Assembly: GCF_001558155.1 (NCBI RefSeq)
Contig: NZ_LOAS01000010.1
Span: 186,001 to 250,000 of the forward strand
Reading direction: 5' to 3'
Source of the DNA: Aliiruegeria sabulilitoris
Lineage (GTDB): Bacteria > Pseudomonadota > Alphaproteobacteria > Rhodobacterales > Rhodobacteraceae
Length of the DNA: 64,000 nucleotides
Shown: positions 38,392-46,702 of the stretch, in pieces
Numbering within the stretch: the stretch's first letter is position 1
Layout of the letters: every line of letters begins with the position of its first letter
Notes under the pieces: generated by a model
What the model was told of the DNA's origin: nothing
Databases searched by the model: none
Seen by the model: the letters and a program-made list of their open reading frames with translations, nothing else
Position numbers and translations under genes: made by a program

Positions 38392-38976
38392 GTGCTAGCA
38401 CTGCTGCGTCCGGTTTGTTGGCTCAATACTAAGCTTTTGCGTGTTGGGCGCAGCATTGGCTGGGTTGCCCTGGCCATGATGGTGTTTGTCATCCTGCTGC
38501 AGGTGTTCTTTCGCTATGTTCTCAACAGCGCTCTCAACTGGCCCGACGAGGCCGCGCGCTTCCTGATGCTCTGGATGACCGGGCTCATGGCACCCTCGGC
38601 CTATCGCTGGGGCGGTTTCGTTGCCATCGACATGCTGCCGCAGGCGCTCCCCCGCGTCCCCGGCTTGCTGCTGTCGCTCGTCATCCTTGTGCTGTCGCTC
38701 TGCGTGCTCGTCATCGGCGTCCAGCATGGATACGAGCACACGTTCGGCTTCGGTGGAAAATTCAACTCCTCCAGCCTGCGCATCCCGCTCGAATGGTTCG
38801 GGATGGAGACGATAAAGGTCAAGCTGCGCTTCATGTACATGTCGCTCTTCATCTGCATGGTCCTGCTGATCGCGGTCAATGTGGAGTTGATCCTGCGCAA
38901 CCTGATCCTGCTGGGTGACGCGGATGCGGATCTGCCCTCCAACGACGCCCCCGACATGCTGCAGAGTGCCGATTGA
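38392..38976 (+). CDS. TRAP transporter small permease (DctQ family)
   Basis: A 194-residue four-helix membrane subunit: GWVALAMMVFVILLQVFFRY, NWPDEAARFLMLWMTGLMAP, LLLSLVILVLSLCVLVIG and YMSLFICMVLLIAVNVE. It partners with the large permease and with the binding protein encoded downstream to import an organic acid by sodium-driven transport. The start is GTG 38392, preceded by an AGGGAGGAG site. Its stop codon overlaps the next gene in TGATG. Its position between the DeoR gene and the sulfoquinovose-type enzymes suggests a sulfonated sugar or its glycoside as cargo. Confidence 0.92.
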   Translation: MLALLRPVCWLNTKLLRVGRSIGWVALAMMVFVILLQVFFRYVLNSALNWPDEAARFLMLWMTGLMAPSAYRWGGFVAIDMLPQALPRVPGLLLSLVILVLSLCVLVIGVQHGYEHTFGFGGKFNSSSLRIPLEWFGMETIKVKLRFMYMSLFICMVLLIAVNVELILRNLILLGDADADLPSNDAPDMLQSAD

Positions 38977-40475
38977 TGCTTGCCCTGTTCCTCCCGCTTT
39001 TCCTGATCTTCCTGCTCATCGGCATGCCGGTCTTCTTTGCGTTGCTGGTCTCGCCCGGCGCGCTTCTGTGGCTGAACGGTCAGGAGCGTGACCTCGCGCT
39101 GCTCTATCGCAATCTTTACAATGGGATGGACAGCTTCCCGCTGATGGCCCTGCCCTTTTTCGTGCTCGCGGGCGAGTTGATGAACAAGGGCGGGATCACG
39201 ACCCGCCTGGTCGAGTTCTCACAGGCGCTGATGGGGCACCTGCGCGGCGGGCTGGCGCATGTGAACATCCTGTCGTCCATCCTGTTCGCCGGCCTCTCAG
39301 GTTCGGCGGTGGCGGACACCTCCGCGCTCGGATCGACACTCATCCCGGCAATGGAAAAGAACGGCTACACCCGGACCTTCGCCGCTGCCGTCACCGCCGC
39401 CTCCTCGGTCATCGGGCCGATCATCCCGCCCTCGGGCATCATGATCATCTATGCCTATGTCATGGGCGAGAGCGTTGCGGCGCTGTTCCTGGCCGGGATC
39501 GTGCCGGGTATCATGGTTGGCGTGGGACTGATGCTCGTGGTCCGGCTGATGGCCGACAAATACGACCTGCCCAAGGCCGAGCGCATCGTCACCGCCGGGC
39601 AAGAGATCTCGCCGCTGGAGGACAAGGTTTCCTTCGTCCTGCTGCGGTTGAATTTCGCCGGCATCCTGATGGTGGGTTTCAACCTTGTCGCCTCGGTGCT
39701 GGAGGCCCTGACGGGCACCACGGTTTCGATCAATGGCTGGCTGATCTTCATCGTCTTCCTGCCGATTGCGCATCTCTTCCTGATGCGGATGCGCCGTACC
39801 ACGTCGAGCGATTTCCGCATCATCTGCAAGAAGGCCGTGGCGCCGCTGCAAACGCCGATCATCATTCTCGGCGGTATCCTGATCGGCGTTTTCACCCCAA
39901 CCGAAGCCTCGGCCATTGCTGTGGCCTATGCGCTGATCATCGCCTTTTTCGTGCTGCACTCGATGAAGCTCGGCGATTTGCCCGCGATCATCACCAAGGC
40001 CGCGCTCTCGGCCGCAACCGTGCTTCTGCTGGTTGGCGCCGCCGTTTCGTTCAAGACGGTCGTGTCGCTCAGCCACGCGCCCGAGCACATGGCCGTCTTT
40101 ATCCTGGGGCTGTCCGAGAACCCGCTGATCCTGCTGTTCCTGATCAACATCCTGCTCTTCATCGTCGGGATGTTCCTCGATGCCGGCCCCGCCATCATCA
40201 TTCTTGGTCCGATCCTCGGGCCCATCTTCGTCGATCTCGGCGTCCACCCGGTCCATTTCGCCATCATCATGTCGGTGAACCTGACGGTGGGGCTGGCGAC
40301 GCCGCCCATGGGGTTGGTGCTGTTCGTGGCCTCGGCCGTGTCGGGAGAGAAGGTGGAAGCCATCTCGAAAGCCATCCTGCCATTCCTGGCCGTCGAAGTA
40401 GTGGTGATCTTCCTGATCACTTATTTCCCGGCCCTCTGCATGACGATCCCGCGCCTGACCGGGTTTGTGCAATAG
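38976..40475 (+). CDS. TRAP transporter large permease (DctM family)
   Basis: A 499-residue integral membrane protein with 12 or more hydrophobic helices. Typical DctM segments: LPLFLIFLLIGMPVFFALLV, FFVLAGELMNKGGITTRLVE, LSGSAVADTSALGSTLIPAM, ASSVIGPIIPPSGIMIIYAY, and the late VNLTVGLATPPMGLVLFVAS. It carries the substrate across the inner membrane with sodium. ATG 38976 overlaps the DctQ stop, so the two are translationally coupled. Confidence 0.95.
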   Translation: MLALFLPLFLIFLLIGMPVFFALLVSPGALLWLNGQERDLALLYRNLYNGMDSFPLMALPFFVLAGELMNKGGITTRLVEFSQALMGHLRGGLAHVNILSSILFAGLSGSAVADTSALGSTLIPAMEKNGYTRTFAAAVTAASSVIGPIIPPSGIMIIYAYVMGESVAALFLAGIVPGIMVGVGLMLVVRLMADKYDLPKAERIVTAGQEISPLEDKVSFVLLRLNFAGILMVGFNLVASVLEALTGTTVSINGWLIFIVFLPIAHLFLMRMRRTTSSDFRIICKKAVAPLQTPIIILGGILIGVFTPTEASAIAVAYALIIAFFVLHSMKLGDLPAIITKAALSAATVLLLVGAAVSFKTVVSLSHAPEHMAVFILGLSENPLILLFLINILLFIVGMFLDAGPAIIILGPILGPIFVDLGVHPVHFAIIMSVNLTVGLATPPMGLVLFVASAVSGEKVEAISKAILPFLAVEVVVIFLITYFPALCMTIPRLTGFVQ

Positions 40476-40511
40476 TCATTACTGAATGCTCTCAAAGGGA
40501 GGAAAGAAAGC

Positions 40512-41570
40512 ATGTTCGGAGCAACCATCAAGACCCTGACGGCAGCCGCCATTCTGGCGGGCTCGACCATCGTGGCAACGGCGGCGGATTACACGCTGCG
40601 CGCGACGGCGAACTCGAACGAGAATGACGAGGATTACGACGGTCTCGTCGTCTTCAAGAACTATGTCGAAAGCGCCTCCAACGGTGCGATCGAGGTCGAA
40701 CTGTTCATCGGCACCCAGCTTTGCGGCAATGGCGCGGAATGCCTTCAGGGCGTGGCCGATGGTTCGGTGGATATCTACATCTCCACCTCGGGCGGCGCTT
40801 CCGGCATCTTCCCGTATGTCCAGGTGCTCGACCTGCCCTACCTGATGACATCCGACCGGATCGCCGAAGCCGTGCTTCAGGGCGATTTCACCCGCAAGAT
40901 GCGGGACATGGCGCTTGAGGATTCCGGCGGCATGATCCGCCTGATGACCATCGGCAATACAGGTGGCTGGCGCAACTTCGCCAACACCAAGAAACGCATC
41001 CAGATGCCCGCCGACATGGAGGGGCTGAAGATCCGCACCGTCGTGGCCGACCTGCCGCAGGAGCTGGTGAAGGCGCTCGGCGCATCGCCCACCCCGATCC
41101 CGTGGCCGGAGCTGTTCACGTCCTTCCAGACCGGTGTGGTCGAAGGTTCCAAGAACGGCATCACCGACATCATGTCGATGAAATTCCCGGATGCAGGCCT
41201 GCAATACGTCACTCTGGACGGGCATGCCTACATGGGCGCGCTCTGGTGGATGAACAACGCCAAGTTCATGGAGATGCCCGACGAGCTGAAGATGGTGGTC
41301 AATGACGGCTTCTATGCGCTGCAACAAGCCACTTTCGCCTCGCCCAAGCGGAAATCGATTGCCGCCTACGAGGCCTTTGTCGAAGGTGGCGGCGACCTCT
41401 ACGTGCCGACGCCGGAAGAAAAGGCAGCCTTCAAGGAGGCCGCCGCGCCCGTCTATGACTGGTTCAAGGCCAATATCGATGGTGGCGAGGCGATCTTTGC
41501 CGCGCTGACCGAGGCCGTGGCCGAGGTCGAGGCTGAGATCGCCGCGGCCAACGAAATGGATCTCAAGTAA
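40512..41570 (+). CDS. TRAP transporter substrate-binding protein (DctP family)
   Basis: A 352-residue periplasmic receptor. The signal peptide MFGATIKTLTAAAILAGSTI is followed by DctP motifs: FKNYVESASNGAIEVELFIG, GVADGSVDIYISTSGG, LMTIGNTGGWRNFANTKKRI, PQELVKALGASPTPIPWPEL and TGVVEGSKNGITDIMSMKF. The internal disulfide-type cysteines in TQLCGNGAECLQG are unusual for the family. The conserved arginine that grips a carboxylate is probably in LKIRTVV. Ligand is inferred as sulfoquinovose, its glyceryl glycoside or another sulfonate, from context only. Confidence 0.93.
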   Translation: MFGATIKTLTAAAILAGSTIVATAADYTLRATANSNENDEDYDGLVVFKNYVESASNGAIEVELFIGTQLCGNGAECLQGVADGSVDIYISTSGGASGIFPYVQVLDLPYLMTSDRIAEAVLQGDFTRKMRDMALEDSGGMIRLMTIGNTGGWRNFANTKKRIQMPADMEGLKIRTVVADLPQELVKALGASPTPIPWPELFTSFQTGVVEGSKNGITDIMSMKFPDAGLQYVTLDGHAYMGALWWMNNAKFMEMPDELKMVVNDGFYALQQATFASPKRKSIAAYEAFVEGGGDLYVPTPEEKAAFKEAAAPVYDWFKANIDGGEAIFAALTEAVAEVEAEIAAANEMDLK

Positions 41571-41577
41571 ATCCCTT

Positions 41578-41603
41578 GTCCGGGGCCTCTCGGGGCCCCG
41601 GAC
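41578..41603 (+). terminator. GC-rich hairpin after DctP gene
   Basis: Perfect 10-bp stem GTCCGGGGCC / GGCCCCGGAC with a 6-nt loop, 8 bp after the dctP stop. There is no T-tract, so it may be an mRNA 3' protecting hairpin or a bidirectional terminator shared with the convergent Sel1-repeat gene. Confidence 0.55.
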
Positions 41604-41615
41604 ATCCCTGGACGT

Positions 41616-42089
41616 CTACCGAAACGGGTAGAGCCATTCACGATAGTCATCAATGAGCACGTGGGCATGGTCAATCTGTTCGCGCGACATCTTCTTTACG
41701 ACTTCCTCTTGGGAAATCGCGGCGTCGGGATCCCCTCCGATGGCGGAGAGCGCGTACCACATATAGGCACGGACGAGATCCGGCGCGGGCATGCCGCGGC
41801 CGATCTCGTAGTACCAACCGATGCCCGATTGCGCCCCCGCATGTCCCTTGAGCGAGGCGCGCAGATACCATTCAAACGCCCGCACGTCGTCCTTCTCAAC
41901 GCCCAGCCCGCTGGCATACATCACCCCGATCAGCTCTTCGGCCTCGGCATTGCCCGCCCGCGCCGCCGGCAGCAGCTCTTCCATCGCCTCCGGGTAGCGC
42001 TGCGCGTCCATCAGGTCTCGGGCGGTTTCGATCTCGGCCAGCGCCGGGCTGGAAAGGGACAGGGCAAGCGCAAGGCACAGGCGTTTCAT
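41616..42089 (-). CDS. Exported Sel1-repeat protein
   Basis: A 157-residue periplasmic protein. A signal peptide (MKRLCLALALSLSSPALAEI) is followed by Sel1/TPR-like helices: AMEELLPAARAGNAEAEELI, GVMYASGLGVEKDDVRAFEW, YLRASLKGHAGAQSGIGWYY and EIGRGMPAPDLVRAYMWYAL. Sel1 proteins act as scaffolds in protein complexes. GAGGAGG precedes the ATG. It stands on the opposite strand within the sulfoquinovose-type locus, and its start codon overlaps that expected for the divergent cytochrome c peroxidase-like gene. Confidence 0.85.
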   Translation of the reverse strand: MKRLCLALALSLSSPALAEIETARDLMDAQRYPEAMEELLPAARAGNAEAEELIGVMYASGLGVEKDDVRAFEWYLRASLKGHAGAQSGIGWYYEIGRGMPAPDLVRAYMWYALSAIGGDPDAAISQEEVVKKMSREQIDHAHVLIDDYREWLYPFR

Positions 42090-43397
42090 GGGATCCTCCT
42101 CGGGCTGACACTGGCAGCCTTCGGCGCTCAGGCAAGCGATCTTCCGCGCCAATTGCAAGCCTCCGATTTCCCGGTCTTCCCCGATGCGCAGGTGAAACTC
42201 GGCCAATTGCTGTTTTTCGACCCAATCCTCTCCGGGAACCGGAATATCTCCTGCGCCACTTGCCATTCTCCCGAGCACGGCACGACGGATGGCCTGCCGC
42301 TCGGTATCGGCGAGGGGGGCCATGGCGTCGGCCCGAAGCGCAGCGCCGGCACCGGCGATGACAGGATCAAGAAACGCATCCCACGGAATGCCCCCGCGCT
42401 ATGGAATCTTGGCGCAAAGGACATCCACACGATGTTCCATGACGGCCGCGTGCATGTCGCCGACATCTACGAGAACGGTTTCAACACACCCGCGCAGGAA
42501 TGGCTGCCCGACGGGCTCGACTCCGTGCTGGCAGTGCAGGCGCTTTTTCCCATGACCTCCGAGTTCGAAATGGCCGGCAACCCCAAGGAAAATCAGGTCG
42601 CTGGCGCCGTCTATGACCGCATCGACAATGTCTGGCCGATCCTTGCCAAGCGGGTGCGTGTCATCCCCGAATACGCGCAGATGTTCGTGGCCGCCTATGA
42701 CGACGTGGAAAGCCCGCTCGACATCAACATCGTCCATATCGGCAACGCGCTGGCCGCGTTTCAGGCGACGGAATTCCAGAGCTTCGACAGCCCCTTCGAC
42801 GCCTATCTCGCCGGAGAGGGAAACGCGCTGAGTGCTGTGCAGAAAGCCGGGATGGACCTCTTCTACGGCAAGGCTGGCTGTTCCGCCTGCCATTCCGGCC
42901 CGCTCTTCACCGACCAGGAATTCCACGCGATCACGCTGCCGCATTTCGGCCCGGGCCGGACGCGGATGTGGGACCCGATCGTGCGTGACGTGGGCCATAT
43001 GGGCGTCTCGGACCGGCTGGAGGACGCCTATCGCTTCCGCACGCCGAGCCTGCGCAATGTCGCGCTGACCGCGCCATATGGCCATAACGGCGCCTATGCG
43101 ACGCTTGAAGGTATCGTCCGGCACCATTTGGATCCTGCCGCCGGTTTCGCCGCCTGGACACCGGAAAAAGTAACGCTGCCCGAGGTCCCGTGGCTGGCCA
43201 GCGTGGATTTCGTGACCCTGCAGGACAAGCAGGAGCGTGCCCGGCAGGCTGCGGCAGGCGATCTGGAACCGGTCGGCCTGAACGACGAGGAGGTCGCGCA
43301 GATCGTCGCTTTCCTCCAGGCGTTGACAGGCACGGACTCGATCAAGGGCCGGCTCGGCCGCCCTCATGGCGTTCCCAGCGGATTGGAGGTGGATTGA
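42088..43397 (+). CDS. Di-heme cytochrome c peroxidase/MauG family protein with an anomalous 5' end
   Basis: About 435 codons of the CCP/MauG family. The two c-type heme sites are CATCH near the N-terminus and CSACH in the middle. TTGCHD-like elements are replaced by IHTMFHDGRVHV and YGHNGAYATLEGIV. The frame starts with a good signal peptide (ILLGLTLAAFGAQA, then SDLPRQ) but has no in-frame ATG, GTG or TTG before it. ATG 42088 would give MG plus this peptide only if one base were added between 42090 and 42093. A truncated GTG start at 42192 would lose the signal. So a small deletion, non-canonical start or sequence error is suspected. Its stop overlaps the pfkB start (TGATG). Confidence 0.75.
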
Positions 43398-44281
43398 TGG
43401 CCCGGATCCTCGTGCTCGGCATGGCAGCGGTGGATTTCGTCCTGTCGATGGACGTCTTCCCGTCCGAGCCCACCAAGTACCGCGCCAAGGCGGCCGATAT
43501 CGTTGGCGGTGGCCCCGCCGCAAATGCCGCCGTCGCCATCGCGCGGCTCGGCGGAAGCCCCAGCTTCATCGGGCGGCTGGGGAGCGATCCATTGGCCGAT
43601 CTCGTTCTGAACGATCTCGAAGCCGCCGGTGTCGGCACGGCGCACGTGCACCGCGCCGAAGGCGGCCGCTCCTCCTTTTCCTCCGTCTATGTGGACGCGC
43701 GGGGAGAGCGGCAGATCGTGAATTTCCGTGGCGAGGGCCTGACCGAAGAGGTGGACTGGATCGCCCGCCTGCCCGCCCCCGACGCCGTGCTGGTCGATAC
43801 CCGCTGGCCGAACGGCGCCGCCGCGGCGCTGGATATGGCGCGGGAATGGAACGTCCCCGGCGTCGTCGATGGCGAAGCGCCCATAGACCCGCGCCTGCTG
43901 GAGAAAGCCACCCATGTCGCGCTCTCGGCGCAGGGGCTGGCGTCGCTGGAGCCAGGGGACGACCTCGCCGCAGCCCTCGAACGGCTCACCGCGCGCATTC
44001 CCGGCTGGGCCTGCGTGACCGATGGCGCGAACGGCGTCTGGTACACGGGCGCGCGCGGCATCGACCATATCCCCGCCTTCGCCGTCGACGTTGTCGACAC
44101 GCTGGCCGCTGGCGATGTCTGGCACGGCGCCTTTGCGCTCTCACTGGCCGAGGGGCAGGCGGAGGCGGACGCGATCCGCTTCGCCAATGCCACCGCCGCC
44201 TTGAAATGCACAACATTTGGTGGCCGCTCGGGAACGCCCGACCGTGCCGCCGTCCTGACCTTCCTCAAGGAGTACGAATGA
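43397..44281 (+). CDS. PfkB-family kinase, putative sulfofructose kinase
   Basis: A 294-residue ribokinase-type sugar kinase. Conserved parts: VGGGPAANAAVAIARLGG near the N-terminus, FIGRLGSDPLADLV, VLVDTRWPNGAAAALDMARE, and the catalytic GAGD-like loop as DVVDTLAAGDVWHGAFALS. The phrases GGGPAA.AAVA.ARLG and DTRW.DGA resemble E. coli YihV (sulfofructose kinase). The step would be 6-deoxy-6-sulfofructose plus ATP to the 1-phosphate. The start overlaps the preceding stop, and the aldolase gene overlaps its end. The glycine of the usual GAGD is L here (LAAGD). The kinase family is certain and the substrate is inferred from neighbours. Confidence 0.85.
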   Translation: MARILVLGMAAVDFVLSMDVFPSEPTKYRAKAADIVGGGPAANAAVAIARLGGSPSFIGRLGSDPLADLVLNDLEAAGVGTAHVHRAEGGRSSFSSVYVDARGERQIVNFRGEGLTEEVDWIARLPAPDAVLVDTRWPNGAAAALDMAREWNVPGVVDGEAPIDPRLLEKATHVALSAQGLASLEPGDDLAAALERLTARIPGWACVTDGANGVWYTGARGIDHIPAFAVDVVDTLAAGDVWHGAFALSLAEGQAEADAIRFANATAALKCTTFGGRSGTPDRAAVLTFLKEYE

Positions 44282-45306
44282 TGGAACTCACGCCCGGCAA
44301 GCTTTGGGGCCTGCGTCGAATGGCCGATGAGAACGGCATTTTCAAGATGACGGCAACCGACCAGCGGCCGCCTATCAAGAACCCGATCAAGGGGCATCTT
44401 GGCGTGGACGAAGCCCCCTGGGAGGAGGTGGCGCGGTTCAAGGGCCTGCTGATCGAGACGCTGCAAGCGCAATCCACCGCGCTGCTGGTCGATCCGCATT
44501 ACGCCATTCCCTACGGCATCGACACGCTCAACCCGCAAAAGGGGCTGATCGTGACACTGGAGGACTCGGTTTTTGCCGAAACACCGGGCGGGCGGCTCAG
44601 CTCGGATATCGACGACTGGTCCGTGGCCAAGATCAAGCGAATGGGCGGTGACGCGGTGAAGGTGCTGGCCTGGTATCGCCCCGATGCGGACGGCGACGTG
44701 GTGCAGGCCCAGAGCGATTACGTGCAGCGGATTGGCGAGGAATGTGTCCGCTACGACATCCCCTTCCTGCTGGAAATGCTGGTCTATCCGCTCGCCAAGG
44801 ATGCGCATCAGACCAAGGAATACGTGGAGATGAAGGGCAAGAAATCCGACGACGTGCTGGCCACGGTCGAGGAGTTCGCCAAGCCCGATTACGGCGTCGA
44901 TGTCTTCAAGCTGGAAAGCCCGGTGAATGCCGAGGATGCGGACGGCTCCGCCGAGATTCAGGCGATCTTCGACGAGATGGGCCGGCTGGCGGGCCGCCCA
45001 TGGGTGATGCTCTCGGCAGGCGCCGGAAAGCCGGAATTCCGCAAGGTGCTCGAACATGCCTTTGCCGCCGGCGCGTCGGGTTTCCTCGCCGGTCGCGCGA
45101 TCTGGCTGGATGCTTTCCAATCCTATCCCGACTGGGCCGCGATCGAGACCGGGCTGCGCGGCGATGCCTGCGATTACATGGCCGATATCTCGGTACTGGC
45201 GGATGCGAGGGCGACCAACTGGGCGCAGCACGCATGCTATGGCGAAGGCGGCGCGCGGTTCAAACCCGCCGATGCCAGCTTCCGCCACGGCTACGACGCG
45301 TTCTGA
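44278..45306 (+). CDS. Class I LacD/YihT-like aldolase, putative sulfofructose-1-phosphate aldolase
   Basis: A 342-residue TIM-barrel aldolase of the tagatose-1,6-bisphosphate aldolase (LacD) superfamily. Key segments: TALLVDPHYAIPYG, DAVKVLAWYRPDADG, VFKLESPVNAED with the likely Schiff-base lysine (the matching lysine in E. coli YihT sits in an equivalent D-x-x-K-x-E context), PWVMLSAGAG and GASGFLAGRAIW. The latter is nearly identical in YihT. It would split 6-deoxy-6-sulfofructose-1-phosphate into dihydroxyacetone phosphate and sulfolactaldehyde. It overlaps pfkB by 4 bp. Ordinary tagatose-bisphosphate aldolase activity is the alternative, disfavoured by the sulfonate genes downstream. Confidence 0.85.
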   Translation: MMELTPGKLWGLRRMADENGIFKMTATDQRPPIKNPIKGHLGVDEAPWEEVARFKGLLIETLQAQSTALLVDPHYAIPYGIDTLNPQKGLIVTLEDSVFAETPGGRLSSDIDDWSVAKIKRMGGDAVKVLAWYRPDADGDVVQAQSDYVQRIGEECVRYDIPFLLEMLVYPLAKDAHQTKEYVEMKGKKSDDVLATVEEFAKPDYGVDVFKLESPVNAEDADGSAEIQAIFDEMGRLAGRPWVMLSAGAGKPEFRKVLEHAFAAGASGFLAGRAIWLDAFQSYPDWAAIETGLRGDACDYMADISVLADARATNWAQHACYGEGGARFKPADASFRHGYDAF

Positions 45307-45316
45307 GGTCGGGCCA

Positions 45317-46699
45317 ATGAAAATAGGGATCCTTCCCCTCGGGCGGCCCACTTTCGACGTGCCTTTCGCCGAGGAAAAACTCGCCGCGATGCTGGCCGCA
45401 CTTGATGCGACGGAGCACGAAATCGTCGGACCGCGCAGGTTGCTCTTTGACGAAGAGGCAACCCGCGCGGCTATGGCGGAGCTGCAAACCGCAAGTATCG
45501 ACCAGCTATTGCTGTTGCAGGTCACCTTCACCGATGCCTCCATGGCCGTGGCCGCCGGAGACGGGTTCGACCAACCGCTGTCTATCTGGGCCGTGCCAGA
45601 ACCGCGCCTTGGCGGGCGGCTGCGTCTCAATGCCTTTTGCGGGCTCAACCTCGCCTCCCACGCGCTCGGCCTTACGGGGCGGGCATTTTCCTGGCTCTAT
45701 GCGGACCCGGACGGGGAGGTCGGCGATGATCTCGCCGCGCTTGCGTCCGGTCTGAGGAGAGCCGGGCGGCTGGACGCTCAACCGGTGACCGAACGCTCAG
45801 CGGAAGGTGCGCGGGTGGCCCAGGCGCTCAAGGGTCAAAAGATAGGGCGGATCGGCGAGCATCCGGTCGGCTTCGACACCTGCGCCTATTCGGCGACGGC
45901 GCTCGAAGCGCTGACCGGGGTGGGCGTTGATGCGCTGGCGCTGGACGACCTTTTCGACGCCGCTAAAGCCGTGCCGGAAACTGTCGCGGCCAAGGTTCGC
46001 GCCGCCGCCGAAGGCGACGTAACCGGGCTGGCAGATGTCGATCAGACCGAACTGGACCGCTCGCTACGGCTGAAGGCGGGGCTGGACAGCATTCGGGCGA
46101 AGGGCGGCTACAACGCCTTCGCCATCCGCTGCTGGCCAGAGACCTTCACCCAATATGGCGGCGCGGTCTGCGGCCCGGCGGCGATGCTGGGCGAGGGCAA
46201 GGTACCCTGCGCCTGCGAGGCCGATGTTTACGGTGCACTGACCCAACTCGTTCTGCTGGAAGCCGCACAGGCGCCGGTGTTCCTGACGGACCTCGTGGAC
46301 ATGGATGCAGCAGACAACACAGGGGTCGTCTGGCATTGCGGTCAGGCGCCGATCTCGATGCGCGACGATCAGGCTGAGGCGACGGCCACGATCCACACCA
46401 ATCGCAAGCAACCGCTGCTCTACCAGTTCCCGCTAAAGCCCGGGCCGGTCACCTTCGTCCGGATCAGCCAGGCCTTCGGTGAGACGAAGATGGTGCTGGG
46501 TTTTGGCGAAATGTTGCGCCGGCCGATGGCCTTTACCGGCACGTCTGGCGTGGTCCGTTTCGAACGCAACGCGCGGGACGTGCTGGACGACATCATCGCC
46601 AGCGGGCTCGAACATCACATGGCGCTGGCCTATGGCGACCACCGCGCGACGCTCCGCGCCGTGTCCGCCGAGCTTGGCTTGCCCCTTCTGGAGATCTGA
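45317..46699 (+). CDS. L-fucose/arabinose isomerase-like protein, putative sulfoquinovose isomerase
   Basis: A 460-residue protein of the L-fucose isomerase-like fold. Metal/proton-transfer residues are plausibly the glutamate in RCWPETFTQYGG, the acidic pair in CACEADVYGALT, and the histidine in VVWHCGQAP. In sulfo-EMP2-type pathways the sulfoquinovose-to-sulfofructose isomerase is of this family, unlike YihS of the classical pathway. Ten bases separate it from the aldolase, and it is four bases from the next gene. The isomerase assignment is a family call. The sulfoquinovose substrate is inferred from the full set of neighbours. Confidence 0.8.
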   Translation: MKIGILPLGRPTFDVPFAEEKLAAMLAALDATEHEIVGPRRLLFDEEATRAAMAELQTASIDQLLLLQVTFTDASMAVAAGDGFDQPLSIWAVPEPRLGGRLRLNAFCGLNLASHALGLTGRAFSWLYADPDGEVGDDLAALASGLRRAGRLDAQPVTERSAEGARVAQALKGQKIGRIGEHPVGFDTCAYSATALEALTGVGVDALALDDLFDAAKAVPETVAAKVRAAAEGDVTGLADVDQTELDRSLRLKAGLDSIRAKGGYNAFAIRCWPETFTQYGGAVCGPAAMLGEGKVPCACEADVYGALTQLVLLEAAQAPVFLTDLVDMDAADNTGVVWHCGQAPISMRDDQAEATATIHTNRKQPLLYQFPLKPGPVTFVRISQAFGETKMVLGFGEMLRRPMAFTGTSGVVRFERNARDVLDDIIASGLEHHMALAYGDHRATLRAVSAELGLPLLEI

Positions 46700-46702
46700 G
46701 GA

